Shown here: positions 1 through 12,312 of the stretch, piece after piece
How the letters are laid out: each line of letters starts with the position of its first letter
Position numbering within the stretch: position 1 is the stretch's first letter
Assembly: GCA_028583405.1 (NCBI GenBank)
Contig: CM053259.1
Coordinates: 21,801,951-21,865,950, forward strand
Direction: 5' to 3'
Source of the DNA: Pogonophryne albipinna
Lineage: Eukaryota > Chordata > Actinopteri > Perciformes > Artedidraconidae
Length of the DNA: 64,000 nucleotides
Made by a program: the position numbers and the translations under genes
Notes under the pieces: generated by a model
Databases searched by the model: none
Seen by the model: the letters and a program-made list of their open reading frames with translations, nothing else
What the model was told of the DNA's origin: nothing

Positions 1-1428
1 ACATTTGCTGTACCTGATGCAGAGGCACTGACTGCTTGTCTGATTTTCTGAATTTTGTCAGTGAAGAAGGAGGCAAAATCATTGCATGCCCTGGTGGACA
101 GAAATTCAGAGGCTACTGACACTGGGGGGTTAGTTAGTCTATTGACGGTAGCAAACAAGGCACGTGCATTGTTTTTGTTTTTGGTAATGATGTCAGAGAA
201 GAAAGACTGTCGTGCGTTTTTCAATTCCAAATGATAAAGGCCAAGTCTCTCTTTATTGATTTCAAAGTAAACCTGGAAATTTGTTTTTCGCCACCGACGT
301 TCAGCTTTTCGACACTCTCTTTTTTCTGCTCTCACGGTCATGGCCTTTCTCCATGGAGATATTTTCTTGCCAGACACTTCCTTTACCTTAGTTGGAGCAA
401 TGGCATCTATAACATTTTTCATTTTTGAATTAAAATGATCTACTAGCTCATTTACTGAGATGTTAGCAGGGGCAAGTGTGGAAAAAAAATTCTGAGTAAA
501 CATTTCCCCTAGTATTTTCAGTTAAATATCGCTTTGTGGTTACCTCTTTTTGAACATTTTTGTGAACAGAAATAGAGCTCTCAAAGAAAACACAGGAATG
601 ATCAGAGAGTGCAACATCAGTCACCACAACCTTAGAGATAATTAAGTCCAGAGTGTGCCCCTTATTGTGCTTGGGCTCCGTCACATGCTGAGTCAGTCCA
701 TAGCTATCAAGAACACAAAACAGTTATTTTGCCCCTCTGTCCTGGGGGTTGTCAACATGGATGTTAAAATCACCAACAATGACTCGACGGTCAAAGTCAA
801 TACACACTATAGACAGCAGTTCAGTAAAGTCATCAAAAAAGCTTGCACAGTATTTGGGTGGTCTATAGATATTTAGGAACAGAGCTCGAGAGGAGCATTT
901 CAGCTGAAGGGCCACATATTCAAAAGAAGCAAAGTTCCCATAAGATGTCTTCCTGCATTGAATGGAATCATTGAACAAAATAGCAACTCCACCCCCTTTC
1001 TTATGCATTCTTTCCTGACTCATAAAACTAAAGTTAAGAGGGGTTGATTCGATAAGAACAGCTGCACTGTTATTTTGTCCAATCCAAGTTTCCGTTAAAA
1101 ACATAAAATCAAGATTGTGCTCAGTGATAAAATCATTGATTAAAAATGTTTTTCCTGCCAAAGACCAGACATTTAATAAAGCTAGTTTAAGTTTGTTAGA
1201 TACACTATCAGTAAGATTTTTTGTGACAAGCTGTGGCTGACATGGAATCACTGCTACATTTGATAAACTCACACAAACGTTTGAGCACTTCCTGTGTCTA
1301 AGCTGATTCACCGCTCTTAATCTATTACCTATCAACACAGATATCGGCAAAGCTACAGGCAGACAGGGCCCCGGCATGTCCTGGAAAGAGTTGAGAGTGC
1401 CATACGCCCTTGAGCCTGGACCCAGCAC
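1..1428 (-). pseudogene. LINE ORF2, 5' part: endonuclease domain and linker to the reverse transcriptase
   Basis: The reading frame from about 1428 encodes the start of ORF2. Endonuclease signatures are visible: LNVWSLAGK near the N-terminus of the domain, FLTETWIG (the catalytic E-T-W context), GGGVAILF, and VGDFNIH near the end (the G-D-F-N-I-H motif). The frame meets a TAA stop at about 720-722, where the flanking residues read RGAK then LFCVLDS; it continues in the same frame to about 500 with NKGHTLDLIIS and SDHSCVFFE, the usual S-D-H motif of this nuclease family. Near 500-510 a frameshift occurs, and the linker then stays readable to position 1 in another frame (residues such as KAERRWRKTNF). 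It is therefore a pseudogene. The RT domain is outside the window. Confidence 0.85.
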
Positions 1429-1507
1429 ATATCAGTAAGAGTTTGTTGCGTTTTGTACACACACATCCTTATCAGGCTTCGGAGACTGCAGATGCTTTCT
1501 TGAAGGG

Positions 1508-1853
1508 AGGGGAGGTGGTTGACGTAGGCACGGTGATGGAGACTGGGGAGATGGTGCGCGTCTCTGCTTCGGTGATTTTGGTGGGCGTTGTTGAAGGGCG
1601 GGGGTAAAGGACATGCTGCCAGTGGGGGGAGGTGGTTGACGTAGGCACGGTGATGGAGACGGGGGAGATGGTGCGCGTCTCTGCTTCGGTGATTTTGGTG
1701 GGCGTTGTTGAAGGGCGGGGGTAAAGGACATGCTGCCAGTGGGGGGAGGTGGTTGACGTAGGCACGGTGATGAAGACGGGGGAGATGGTGTGCGTCTCTG
1801 CGGTGATTTTGGTGGCCGTCGTTGAGGAGCGGGGGTAAAGGACATGCTGCCAA
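1508..1853 (-). repeat. 117-bp in-frame minisatellite inside the LINE (about three units)
   Basis: The same sequence recurs with a spacing of exactly 117 bases: the block GGTGGTTGACGTAGGCAC starts at 1514, 1631 and 1748. As 117 is divisible by three, each unit adds 39 codons without changing frame. On the minus strand a unit reads as a Pro/Ser-rich module containing PPPTGSMSFTPAL and PKSPKQRRAPSP. The third copy is the most diverged (small deletion near 1801). The array sits between the esterase ORF1 and the endonuclease start, in the same frame as ORF2 but separated from it by a stop at 1432-1434. Confidence 0.9.
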
Positions 1854-2011
1854 CCCTGCGTATCGCCTTAGTTTGGTCTTTGAACTCCAGGAAGGAATCG
1901 GTGCCAACCCTCTGTATCTCCTTCATGTGTTCAGCGATCTCCAGGAGGGTGGGCGAGGGTGAAAGGGTGAACGGAGAGTAGAGAGAGCTGTGGGGTGAAG
2001 GAAGAGTATCC

Positions 2012-3293
2012 TCAGAGGTGATAGGGGGGGGTGAAGGGCGGTGGAGACTCTTCCATTTGTCTCCCATAATCAAGACATTCCTCAGGCGGGTGCAGTGATA
2101 GATTTTCAAGGTTTTTTGAGCGATGTGTTGTGTCTTTCTCTTGTTTTGATTCCTCTTGTTGCTTATCCTTGGCAGAGGGAACAGATTGATGACGTAGGCA
2201 GTTGAATACGTTAGAGATAAACAATTTCACTCCTGACTTGTTCAGACAAACTCCATTTGCCTTAAAAAGGTGTCTGGGTCCCAGAAAAAGTTAAAGTTGT
2301 CAATAAAATTGACAGAATGGTCAATACAGACAGTTGAAAGCCAGGTGTTCAGTGCAAACAATCCGCTGAATCTCTCCACTCCTCTTCTGACTGGCGGTAG
2401 AGGGCCACTGATGAACACCTCTGCATTTAGAGAGCTGACAGTTTCCAACAGACATTTAAAGTCTTTTTTCAGCACTTCTGACTGTTGTTTCACAACATCA
2501 TTTGTTCCAATGTGCAGTACCACATTCTTCACAGTCGGATGTTCAGTCCCAATATGCAGGATCTTCTCAGCCAAGTCAAAGAACATATCCTTGGGAAAAC
2601 AGAGTACTTTGGTGTTGTTCTTACTACACAGACTTTTTACATCTCTTACAGCAGAGTCACCCACAATCAGAGTTTCAGGGCCAGTTGTTAGCTTCCCTCT
2701 AGCCTTTTACTTTTGGAGTAGCTATTGGTCCTTACCCTGCTGTGTGAAGAGGACAGGTTATCCAGGTCATCAGAAAGAGATCTCCGGTTCTGGGTCAGCG
2801 GAGCGTATCTGTTCTGGATTGGCACACTCGGTGGTTTAGGAGGATTGTTTGTAGTTCTCCCTTTAGCAGCTGTCCACGGCTGTTTCCTAGTAGGAACAGG
2901 GGTTGAAGAGGCGCTCTTCCTGGGTGATAACAATGCAGGCCAGCCGGTCGCATCACAGATTTCAGAGCGCTGGGCTCTGCCTGTTGTTCGTCCTCCCAAA
3001 TCCCATGGAAATGATTTACTCTTCGGCCTTGCACCCAGAGAGTTCGAGGGAGGACTACCACTTGTAGATTTATTACCCGGTACCCAGCCCTCCTGTTCCT
3101 TGGAATCCTTGTAGCTGCTAACTAGCTTTGAGTTAGCATGCCTTTGTCCATTCTTTTGCAACACTGGTAAAGTGGTGTCATTCCAACCTAGTCCATTCAC
3201 TTCCACGTTAACTTCCAACCGTTGCATTTTCATTTCCAACACGGCCATCTTCTGTAGAAGTTTGTGGAAGTCATCTGTAGAGAACGGAGGCAT
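2012..3293 (-). pseudogene. LINE ORF1 with GDSL/SGNH esterase domain
   Basis: ORF1 begins at the ATG at 3293 (MPPFSTDDFHKLLQKMAVLE), with a short coiled-coil-like N-terminus followed by a basic, Ser/Pro-rich region. A one-base frameshift near 2697 leads into the esterase domain: VGDSAVRDV holds the nucleophile-type G-D-S block and VVLHIGTNDV the G-x-N-D block of SGNH hydrolases; the SGPLPPVRRG segment is also typical. A second one-base shift near 2262 leads into NGVCLNKSGVKLF and a Glu/Lys-rich stretch ending near 2012. Such esterase domains are known in ORF1 of CR1/L2 elements; their role in retrotransposition is not settled. Here the frame is broken twice, so no full protein is made. Confidence 0.85.
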
Positions 3294-3480
3294 TTTTCTG
3301 CTAACTAGCTTAAGCTAAATAGCATGCAGTACCAGGCTTTAGCTGTTGCTAGGCCACGCTACTGTAAGACTGAGGTCGTCGTAAAAATATTGAAATATGG
3401 CTGAAACCCTCCGTCTATTTACAAAGAATAACTGTCCCAGTGATAGGTTAATGTCCAGGAGCCGCTGCTCGAAGTTTTCA

Positions 3481-6400
3481 GAAAAGAAAAATAGAAAAAC
3501 AGCACAAAAAAGTAAGCAGAGGCAAGAGCAAGCAGAAAAGCGTCTGCACTGTAAGAAGGCTGCACAAGACTCTTAATGCTGAAGGCAACATTAAGACCAT
3601 CTAAGCCACCATTACAATACCCCTCTTCTCTCAGAGAGCCGTGCTGAACCCAGCTGAACTGAGCTGTACCGTGTTATCCTTCAGTTTCTAGCTGGGCATA
3701 GGATAAAGGCTAGGCACACTGACAACGTGTAGTATCCACAGGAAATGGGAAACACTGATGTGTGGCCAGCACAGACCAGCCAGGGTGACACGGGGTAAGG
3801 CAGGTGGTGTACAGATGGGGAATCTGCTCAGGCCACAAATAAAAAACAAAAAAAACAATCCCGAGATAAAAAACAATGGCACAGCTGAGTCTAACAGACA
3901 ACAAAACACTCCTAGAGGTTTGGTCTCAGATGGCTGGAAAACCTGGGTCTATAGACACAACAACATAGCTGGCAAGAATGACTAGAAGCAAAAACACAGA
4001 TAAGCACAACACAGGACCAGGAATACTCAATCCTCCTATGGGTGTCTTTTCATAACAAAAGTACTGGGTAAATATATCCCAACAGTCTCATACTGTTGCT
4101 TACTTAGCTTCCAACCTCATCAGGCAGAAAGAAAGACAAATAAATGATAATAATGAGTGTCCATTTACAGTCTGGGCAATACAAATAAATAATAATTTAA
4201 CTTTCAAACACTCTGGACACAAAATAGACTTAAGGGCAAGTTGAAATGTCGCCCCTTGGACAAAGTAAACAAAAGCTATCCAAGAGCTCTGGCTAGGCTT
4301 GACCTGTTGACCTGTTGTTCTTTAAGGGCATTGCAATCCCGGTGAGCAAAGCTTTGTGGTGGGCCTAAAGGAAGATTTCTTTATTCAGCGTTTTTTTATC
4401 ACAGAGGAATTGATGAAATATAGCGTCCAGGTGTGAGAGTGATTATGACTTGTTTCTACTGGGTGGTTACAGTGAGCAGAAAACACACTTCGGGCTGTAA
4501 CTTAAAAATAGCAACACGAGAGACACGAGTACTAGGGTCTTGTGGAGGTCAATATATTCCAGATGCTCTGTTGAACTCTGCTGATGCTTGTGGTCAATTT
4601 GTGGGCTGAGAGGGCCAGGAGGACTTGAGCAATGTGTACAGTATAGGAAGTTGTTTAGATGGAAAGTTCTGCTGAAAACACTCGGCAGGAGGCAGAACAA
4701 GTGTTGAGGAAGACAGATAGAAATAGATAAATGAAGGAATGGAGCATCGGTTCGTAAAGTCTTTAAAGAGAGGCATGAAGAGATAAATTCAGAGCGAAAG
4801 AAGAGCGAGATAGAGGAGATATCAATATGTCTTGTTTCGAATGTCCTTCTGTGTTTTTGATTTATTCAGAGACTCAGAGATGACATAAAGCTACACACCT
4901 TCAATCCAAGGCCTGCCGTTCCCAAGCCAGAGGGAACCAGTGAGCTGGTGACCTTGGCCTTTTATGAGAGACCCTCCACTCAATCTCTTTTCTCAAGAGC
5001 TAGCCTTGACTAGTCCCAAGAAAAGAAACTGTTGCAGCACTTCGACATCGCCGAGGCCTGTGTCGTGACAGAATGGGTTCAAATCCTCAATCTGAATCCA
5101 TACATTAATTATGCAATACGTTTAGATATGCGTTATTGCACTTATCTCTTCAGTCTACCCTCCAGTCTTCCTAACAGAAATAACTTGAAATGAAGTTTGC
5201 AGTGAGAAAGTATCTATAAAAAGGAGTTTTATTGTGGTGGAGCTCACAGTGGGAACCCTACCATTACAAATTTGAAAGAAAACACACAAAATTACATCAT
5301 TTGCAAGTGTCTTTCAGTCACAGCGAGGAATAAATCAAGTCTTTAAAGAGTCATTTTCTAACCACTACGCTAATCACAGAAAACTGAGACTACTATAATC
5401 ATGGCTAAGATTGACTGAGAAATTAAAAAAGAGAAAGATGGAAAACTAGAAAGCAAGTTAAAGATGGAAAAGAGAGAGAGGCTATGTTCTCATTTAAGCT
5501 GTAAAATAGGAAACAAAAAAGTCTGTAGGTTTCTTAGAAACTGTGACACCCCCCTCCCATACCCAGAAAACAACAGGCTGGTTTGATTTCCGGTCCATCT
5601 CACTGAACCTCCACTCATCCGTGTGTGCTGTCCACTCTCATCAGGGGACAGATCTGACAAGATCAGGGTTGTGTGCACCTGGGAGACGCAGAGAGACAAC
5701 ATGAAGCCCACCTCCGATTGGACCCTGGCTTCAACATGTGACTCATAGTTCACAAACACACACCAACATATCTATGTCAATGTAGTGGTTTGCAGTCTCA
5801 ACGACGTGCCTGAGAGATTGAACTGACCATGGTATCTGTCCTTAGGTAATTTAAATATTTTATTTAACTAAATCACATATACCCTAAAGACATGCCAATA
5901 GACTATGGTGAGTGAGAAGAGTTGAGTTCCCTTTAATGAGTACATTTGTTTTCAGATGAAGGTAAAATTAACCTGCCAGAAATGGTTAGTTTTTATATGA
6001 ACACATTTTACACCCCTTTATGTGCAAAGATTGCCTGCTTTGATTGCTCCATGTTTTTTTAAAACTTTAAATACTGCAGAACGTTTGCAGGTATATTTGA
6101 CTTGTACCACAAAAACAACTAAAAGTAAGAAAGAAATTCTGTGACATTTAAAGTTTTTTCTTTTCCCCAGAAAGCATCAAATCAGAACATAAATGCTTCA
6201 GGGGACATGACACCACCCACCTGCCCTTCTAATCTGATGCACATCATTTGAGTTACAGTAAGGTAGTGTTTGGCTCACACTCACAGTTTCTCAACTTTCT
6301 CTCTGCTATACAGGGTGTGAACAATTCAACAAAAAGAATGCGGCACCGTCTGTGATGATGTGCTTGAAGTTTCCTAAAATCCCTCTCCACCCCAGATCAG

Positions 6401-7127
6401 ACATCAAACACAACACTCATTATTACATGAGAGACAGCAAGTTCAGGTAAGTAATGGTTCAACATAAATACCAAAGTTCAACATTTAGAGAGAACTGTGC
6501 AGAAAAAAAAGATAATAGTGGGAGTACACTGCCAGGGGAAGTGTGCATCGTAGTGCCAGACCACCTGATCACAGGGAGAAAGAGATAAAAAGCCAAAGGA
6601 TGTATGGACGGATGGACTCATGGATCAAGAGATGCATTGATGAACAGATGGGAGCTTGACAGCCAGCATACATATATGAACAGAAACATAGAGATCAAGC
6701 AATGACCTATACTATTGCACGACACCTAAAGGGCTACACATACACATGGGAAAAGTTACAATATACGTCACAGCTAAGTAAACCTGTGTTTAGCACCTGG
6801 GTCATACTGAAACACCAGCACGTAGCTACTGTGAAAAGGATGCAGGGAAGCCTTGGAGAAACATAATAACTGACACAGCAACACAGCGCTGAAATCTGGA
6901 TGATCTGTGCAGAACATGTGCAAACCTGCCATAAATCATACACTGTGTGATGCTACTGAAGCATCCGCACATCCTACAACAGCTGCATACACTGTACTCT
7001 AGTAGCCTCTAACAACCGCACCCGTTGGACAATCCCAAAAAAAGTATCCAGCGTTGAGCGTGAAGTCAGATCAAGCCCCTCACACAGCTGGAACGTGGAT
7101 ATACGGGTGAGACAGAGACTAGCTTAC
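3481..7127. other. Non-coding stretch without recognisable gene
   Basis: No coding exon of a known family was recognised. Two weak signals were seen. On the minus strand, 5565-5678 is bounded by an AG acceptor (CTCCCAG) and a GT donor (CTGG then GTATGG) and is open in one frame, but its translation matches nothing I know. At 5089-5101 the plus strand has GGTTCAAATCC, similar to a Pol III B box, without a clear A box 30-60 bases upstream. The rest is AT-rich, ordinary intergenic or intronic sequence, probably with decayed repeats. Confidence 0.4.
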
Positions 7128-7390
7128 CATTTATCCTACTGGGTCAGTAGGCTCTGAGCAGGCTGAGCGGCTCTTAGTTGAGAAATGCTAAACACCACAC
7201 ACGCACAGAGAGAAAAAGAGCTGGCTAACCTCTCACTCAATATTTACAGAGCGCTGCGGCAGTACCACAGCTGGAATGCAGCGGGCAGAGCGAGCACGCA
7301 GAGGGAACTGTATCACTTTCTGGGTCATATAGGGCTGCTTCACTCCGCATAAAGTCTAGACTCGGACGGAGAAACACGCCTGCGGATGCT
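7128..7390 (-). other. Possible 5' non-coding exon of a minus-strand gene lying to the left
   Basis: A locally GC- and CpG-richer block on the minus strand ends in a good donor: GATAAATG then GTAAGC at 7128/7127. No long open frame crosses it, so if it is an exon it is probably 5' UTR. It could be an alternative first exon of the same transcript as the candidate at 11186. Transcript data would be needed; the downstream coding exons are not in this window. Confidence 0.25.
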
Positions 7391-10300
7391 CTCCGCTCAA
7401 ACTGATTCATATTCAAAGAATGGATGGACTCTGTGCCCTAGGAACAAAACACATACATTTATAGATGCACAGAGCAAAAAGTTGATGTACATTCGTGAGC
7501 GTATTCCCATGATCACGGTTTGTCATAAAACAACAACCTTCGTCCATCGGTTTCTCCTATTTATTGCATTTTTTCTTCCCAAGTGAAAGAGCTGCTCGGA
7601 TTTGAAATTCGCCCATGGCAATAATCAGTCAACTAAAGAGCAGAACATGGCATTAGTACCTATGAGATCTCTCCTCACCCACCTATATCTGTCTGGCACC
7701 TTCCCATCACACCTTCAGTACCTGCTGTTTTAATTAACTTCGTACCACAGGGAGCAATTATGCAAGACAACATTTGTCTCATTTGGAACTGCAAATTAAT
7801 CTAACTTCAAGCCGCTGAAGGTGAAGCACTCCAGTTTGTACAACAAGCAAGGCTGCCAGTACTTTAATTTGCATGCAGGTTGTTTTCATATGCATTAACA
7901 CTGGCTGATTGCACACAAATACATAGAAAGACCTAAAGACATGACATTGGCCCTGAAGTTGTTGGTGTTACTCTAATGTTGCGATTCTGAGCTTTTAGGA
8001 GAAAAAGGGGGAAATGAGTTCATTAAGATGGACCGATAGCATAGGACGGGCATACATCAAGGAGAAAACAATTTACATACCTTCATTTCCCTCAAGGAGC
8101 AAGAAATGAGAGTGAGAAAGTAGATGGGGGAAGTGTGTGCTGCAATGTGAGAGTAAGCAAATGAGAAGAAACGGCAAGAAACGGGGGAGAGAGACAGTAA
8201 GATAGTATGTGTGAGAGAGTAAGCTAATGAGAGAAAGATAACAAGTTGCAAGAGGGGGGAGGGAGGGGGCTCCGACAGGCGAGAGGAGACAAGGTTACAC
8301 TTCAGGAGGTGGTGAGAGGATACCAAACAGTAGGCTGTGTCAAAGAGATACAAAATCAGAATCTTGCATGTGATGCAATAAGCGAGTCACCCACCCTCTC
8401 ACAAAAAGAACTCTACGATCTCTGCCTCCTTCCACTAATCTGATTTCCAGGATTCACTATGTAAAATAAAACACCACAGCGCTAAAGTTTAATTCCATCA
8501 TTTCATTTGGCTTAATGACTCTGGTAAACGTCAATGCTGCCGTATTTTCTATCTCACTTCTCATTTACTATATTGATGATTTTTAAAGACCCTGTAGGTA
8601 GGGATAAAATAATCTTTATTTGGGTAAGCCAGCTAACAAGAAATGGAGGTTATTGCTAATAAATCTTGTTTTTGCATGCATGTGCATTCCTTTTGACATT
8701 TAGGTCCCTCAGGTGGCTGTAAAACTGAAATAAAACACTTCTGGAACGCTTCAATTCTGACCTGGACAGATACTAGCACACATTAAACTTCCCATACCAG
8801 TTTGTGTGCTCAAGTTAGTGGTTTGTTCCAAAGGGTGAGTCGAAAATTGCATTCCTTGACTGCTAAAGCTGTGCCAGACCTGAGTCTAAAACCTAAAACA
8901 TCAATCTCTAACCCTCTGTCAACCACAGCAACAGGGTGCACATGGAGGCCAAAACCTGACAATGCAAAACAGGATCTCTCAGTTCAAGTACATTACACCG
9001 ATAGAAACTCACATCGAATAACACTCTAGATCGTCATGGGCAACAAGACAGACAACAGACAATAACCTAAAAATGTTTACCTCAATAATAATCCCACAAT
9101 AGCACGAACAAAAAACGCATTCATCCCGTGCCGACGATAACTTCCTGTTTTTCTAAATCTGAAACATTGCAGCGTGTGCTTATGATCCTGTTTCTAGGCT
9201 GTGTTTGCCTGTGTTTATTGTCGAGTTGACACGGAGATGCCGGCATGCGTGTGGCTCCATCACAACAGGCATGTCTTTGGTGGCTAACAGGGCATGTAAA
9301 TGGGCTCTAACTCCATCAGAAGCTGCCTGGAGGGAGCGAGGGAAGACGACAGCGAATCCCTGATGTTGGGAGCTGGGAGACGCTCTGTGCCACAGACCAA
9401 CACTGTTGTGGGTTCTTCCTGTTAACTGAATGATCACAGAGGAAATATGGAGCAACAGTTCCTAAAATAGGGTCCACAGACAGCCAGGGGCCCTTTAAAC
9501 CACTGTGGGTCCAAAGGCATAAAGAGGAATAGTAGCAGTTTCAAGGCAGTTTTATAGCACAATATCACATTTTTTCATCTACAGTAATGATTTCCAAAGA
9601 ACCCTTTTGAGTGAAAGGATGGCTTTATGAAAAGTATTTCACTGCCATCATAATAGTTCACTGTTGAGCATTGGACACTTTTTCTCTTCAGTACATTTGG
9701 TCAAGATTACCTTTGTACTAGCCTACTACTACTTAGAGTACCAGCAATTTAGTCTTCTATTTTATTTCAACTATTCTCAATTGCATCATGAATTGACTCA
9801 AATGGTTAGTAAAGCTGGGCCTGTAATAGCGGTTAGGTTATTATGGCAATACATGTACTGAAATTCAGCATTACATCAATATGTAATTCTATTTGCATGT
9901 TTATTTTACCCACAAGACAAGAATGCGGATCAAATCCAATGTTTTTACTGTATAATGTTTCCATGTGCTCCCTAATAACAGCAGAAGTACCCCCTGGCCG
10001 GGAATGGCTCATATACAGTGTTTTTGTTTCTGGGATTTGTTAGAATAAAAAAAACTAAATGTCACACAGTCTATCAAACAGAGGTGTGGTTCCCCACCTT
10101 GATTCATGGTTTGCCTGCTAAATTTGAGGGGTAGAACAACAATCATCATCATCAGCCTAGCAAAGCAGGAACATTATGAATTATTAAATCCCATAAGAAT
10201 CCCATAACAAGAACAAAGACATGTGGCTAACTAGTTTCAACTCGTTGACATAAGCAACCAGTGTTGATGGGTTATAAGTGGCCATTGCTTGGTTTAAAAA

Positions 10301-11185
10301 GGGGTTGAAAGCCTTAAAAAGGTGTTTAACATTGATGAATGCATATAAATGACGGGCATAAACAACTTTTATTAACCATTGATGTAGAGAGAAGACAAGT
10401 TAAGTAGTAGACCTCAGATAACTTGATTCACAGCAGCCAGATTACAATGCATCTTGACATTGTTGCTGTTCATGTTATGTAGGAGAGTACAGAGCTCGAA
10501 CATCACATGTTCTGTCTAGCTTTCTCTCTCCCTTCTTCTAATGACAGGCCCACGGTGTGGCTATGCATGCTGTGCTGGAGTAACACACCGCACACCCTTA
10601 AGCAGCTCTTTAATTAGCAGCAGGGTGAAATCGGAGGAATCAGTGAACGCATCACTTTTTCTGTATCAAGCGAACAGCATGCTCTAAAACAAAGATCCGG
10701 GAAAACAGCAGCAGCAGCTCTGCGCCTTCACATATGCAGTATCTGGTGCAAACACAACACAACTTGCAGCTTTAACGCGCACTTGTTTAACAAACCAGAA
10801 GTAAAAGGAGCACTGTGAATGGATTTAAAGGCAGTTTGATTCCCACTGCAGTTCAACGTGTGTCTCTGCGTAAAAGCAGAGTGGGCTGCGATGCTTTAAT
10901 GAGGCATGTCAATAATAAGAACAGCGCACAAAAGAGCCGCTGAGGCCACTTCACAAAAGTAAAAGACAGCCGGGGAAAACGGACACACAGGGTGGGAAAG
11001 ACGAGGGAGAAACACAGCATTGTCTCGCTGCAATGTAACACACATAAACGCTTGCTGAGGAAAGCGCAGCGAGCCGCAAAACATCGTGAATCCTCAACAT
11101 TTAGCAGCAAACGCGGAGGAAGTGAAGCTACAAACACTGCTCAACACCAACATTTGCGCAAGAGAAGAAAGCGTTGACTAACCTG
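7391..11185. other. Non-coding stretch, probably intron of a leftward gene
   Basis: Nothing of known coding type was found. One splice-bounded segment exists on the minus strand at 8079-8144 (CATTGCAG acceptor, GAAATGAAG then GTATGT donor), but it is short and low in information. The 10740-11180 part is mildly enriched in CpG and adjoins the candidate first exon. No repeats with clear ends were recognised. Confidence 0.35.
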
Positions 11186-11440
11186 ACGAGGCGAGGACAC
11201 TTCTTCCACTAAAGCGCTGATGTCCAGAGTTTGTGTGTGAGTGTCACTCAGCGGTGTTTGCTCCCTCTCTCCCTCTCTCTGCCGTATAGAGATAGTGCTG
11301 ATGTTTCCACTTCCTCTTTTCTTCTTCTGCCGTCTGCTGGCTGATGGTGATGCCAGACAGAGGATGCATGAAAACATGAGAGCCAGCTGCTCTCACTGAG
11401 TCACTGCCTAACGAGTGGTGACATTTATCAGATTTAAATA
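11186..11440 (-). other. Possible 5' non-coding first exon and promoter-proximal DNA, minus strand
   Basis: On the minus strand the segment ends in a strong donor, GCCTCGTCAG then GTTAGT at about 11186/11185. Upstream is an AT-rich TTTATTTAAAT stretch near 11440 that could serve as a TATA-like element, and an AP-1-like TGACTCAG near 11395. The segment contains an ATG-started open frame of modest length, but it has no recognisable family signature, so 5' UTR is the more cautious reading. Gene identity is unknown. Confidence 0.3.
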
Positions 11441-12223
11441 AAGATGTCAGGAGGCTACTTTGGCTTTTAGCAGCTCCGGAGTCAGTCAGCGAGCTTTGCG
11501 CCATAACGTTTCAGGCTACAAACTCAATCAGATTGGATCAGAGGGAAAAAACACTCAGGTTTATATTTTTGATTTCAGGATGATAGGATTTGACATGGTT
11601 AACATGTATGTCCGCTTTAAAAAGCTGCATGTAATTGTGAATTTGTTGAGTCTTTTTTACTCTACTCATGTCTTCCATTCAGAAACAGGTGTGAGTCACC
11701 AGCCCCCTGAAGTTCAACCTGTAGGCACTTAATAAAACACACTGACACATGTTTGTTTAATTATATATATACTTTTTTCTAGAACATTTAGGATTTGGGC
11801 AAAGAAATGTAGATCTCATACATTTAGACACAATCTACTAAATATGACAACATTAAAAGTCGAATAAATAGGGTTAATATTAAAATGACAGTCTTCAGAA
11901 ATGAATTCACAACAATTAACATTTGTTTCTTTTAAATATGTTTGTCAACAAACAAATGAATAAACGTGTTTCATTGTGTGAGATCCAAACATCTTCAACA
12001 GCCGTGTTGAAAGTACTGTACAAACTTAAGCTGCTTTTTACCCAAACTTAAGCAAATGTCTTTTATTTTTCTTCCAAAAATCTGAGCACTTGTTTATATA
12101 GTACTAAACAGATTAAGTGTTCAAAAATGGTTAGATATGTGTTTACTGAGCTAACATATGAGGAACATTGTAAAATAGCACATTTTAGGATTGTACTTTA
12201 ATAGTTTGCATATGTATACGTTT

Positions 12224-12312
12224 AAAAAAAACGGATGAGCTTTTTGGTGACTGCCTTTTAAGAATAGTGTATTCTTAAAAGGCAGTCACCAAAAAGCTCA
12301 TCCGTTTTTTTT
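12224..12312. repeat. Perfect 43-bp inverted repeat with 3-nt loop
   Basis: The left arm (12224-12266) and right arm (12270-12312) are exact reverse complements, separated only by GTG. The arms contain ACGGATGAGC and its complement, with A8/T8 runs at the outer ends. TTAA occurs at both outer edges (12222-12225 and 12313-12316), which could mean a tiny piggyBac-type foldback element, or could be chance given the A/T runs. Template switching during replication would also give such a structure. Confidence 0.9.

Larger units (their letters stand above)
1..3400 (-). mobile_element. CR1/L2/Rex1-group non-LTR retrotransposon (LINE), truncated by the window edge
   Basis: On the minus strand one can read, from right to left, a short 5' UTR, an ORF1 with a GDSL/SGNH esterase domain, a proline-rich linker carrying a tandem repeat, and an apurinic-type endonuclease that opens ORF2. 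An esterase-bearing ORF1 together with an APE-like endonuclease is known from the CR1/L2 group of LINEs. The reverse transcriptase and 3' tail must lie left of position 1. The 5' boundary is uncertain; sequence resembling element 5' UTR runs to roughly 3400-3480. Frameshifts in ORF1 and a stop plus a frameshift in ORF2 show that this copy cannot move by itself. The clade call rests on domain order, not on an alignment. Confidence 0.85.

Noticed and set aside
1353..1907. Overlapping open frames in other phases of the LINE linker
   Set aside because: Shadow frames kept open by the 117-bp repeat; only the frame continuous with the endonuclease is biologically sensible.
5089..5101. Possible tRNA-derived SINE (B-box-like GGTTCAAATCC)
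   Set aside because: No A box at the right distance, no tRNA-like fold and no tail were found.
5490..5759. Minus-strand open frame with splice-like ends (5565-5678)
   Set aside because: Translation resembles no family known to me; splice-like borders alone occur by chance.
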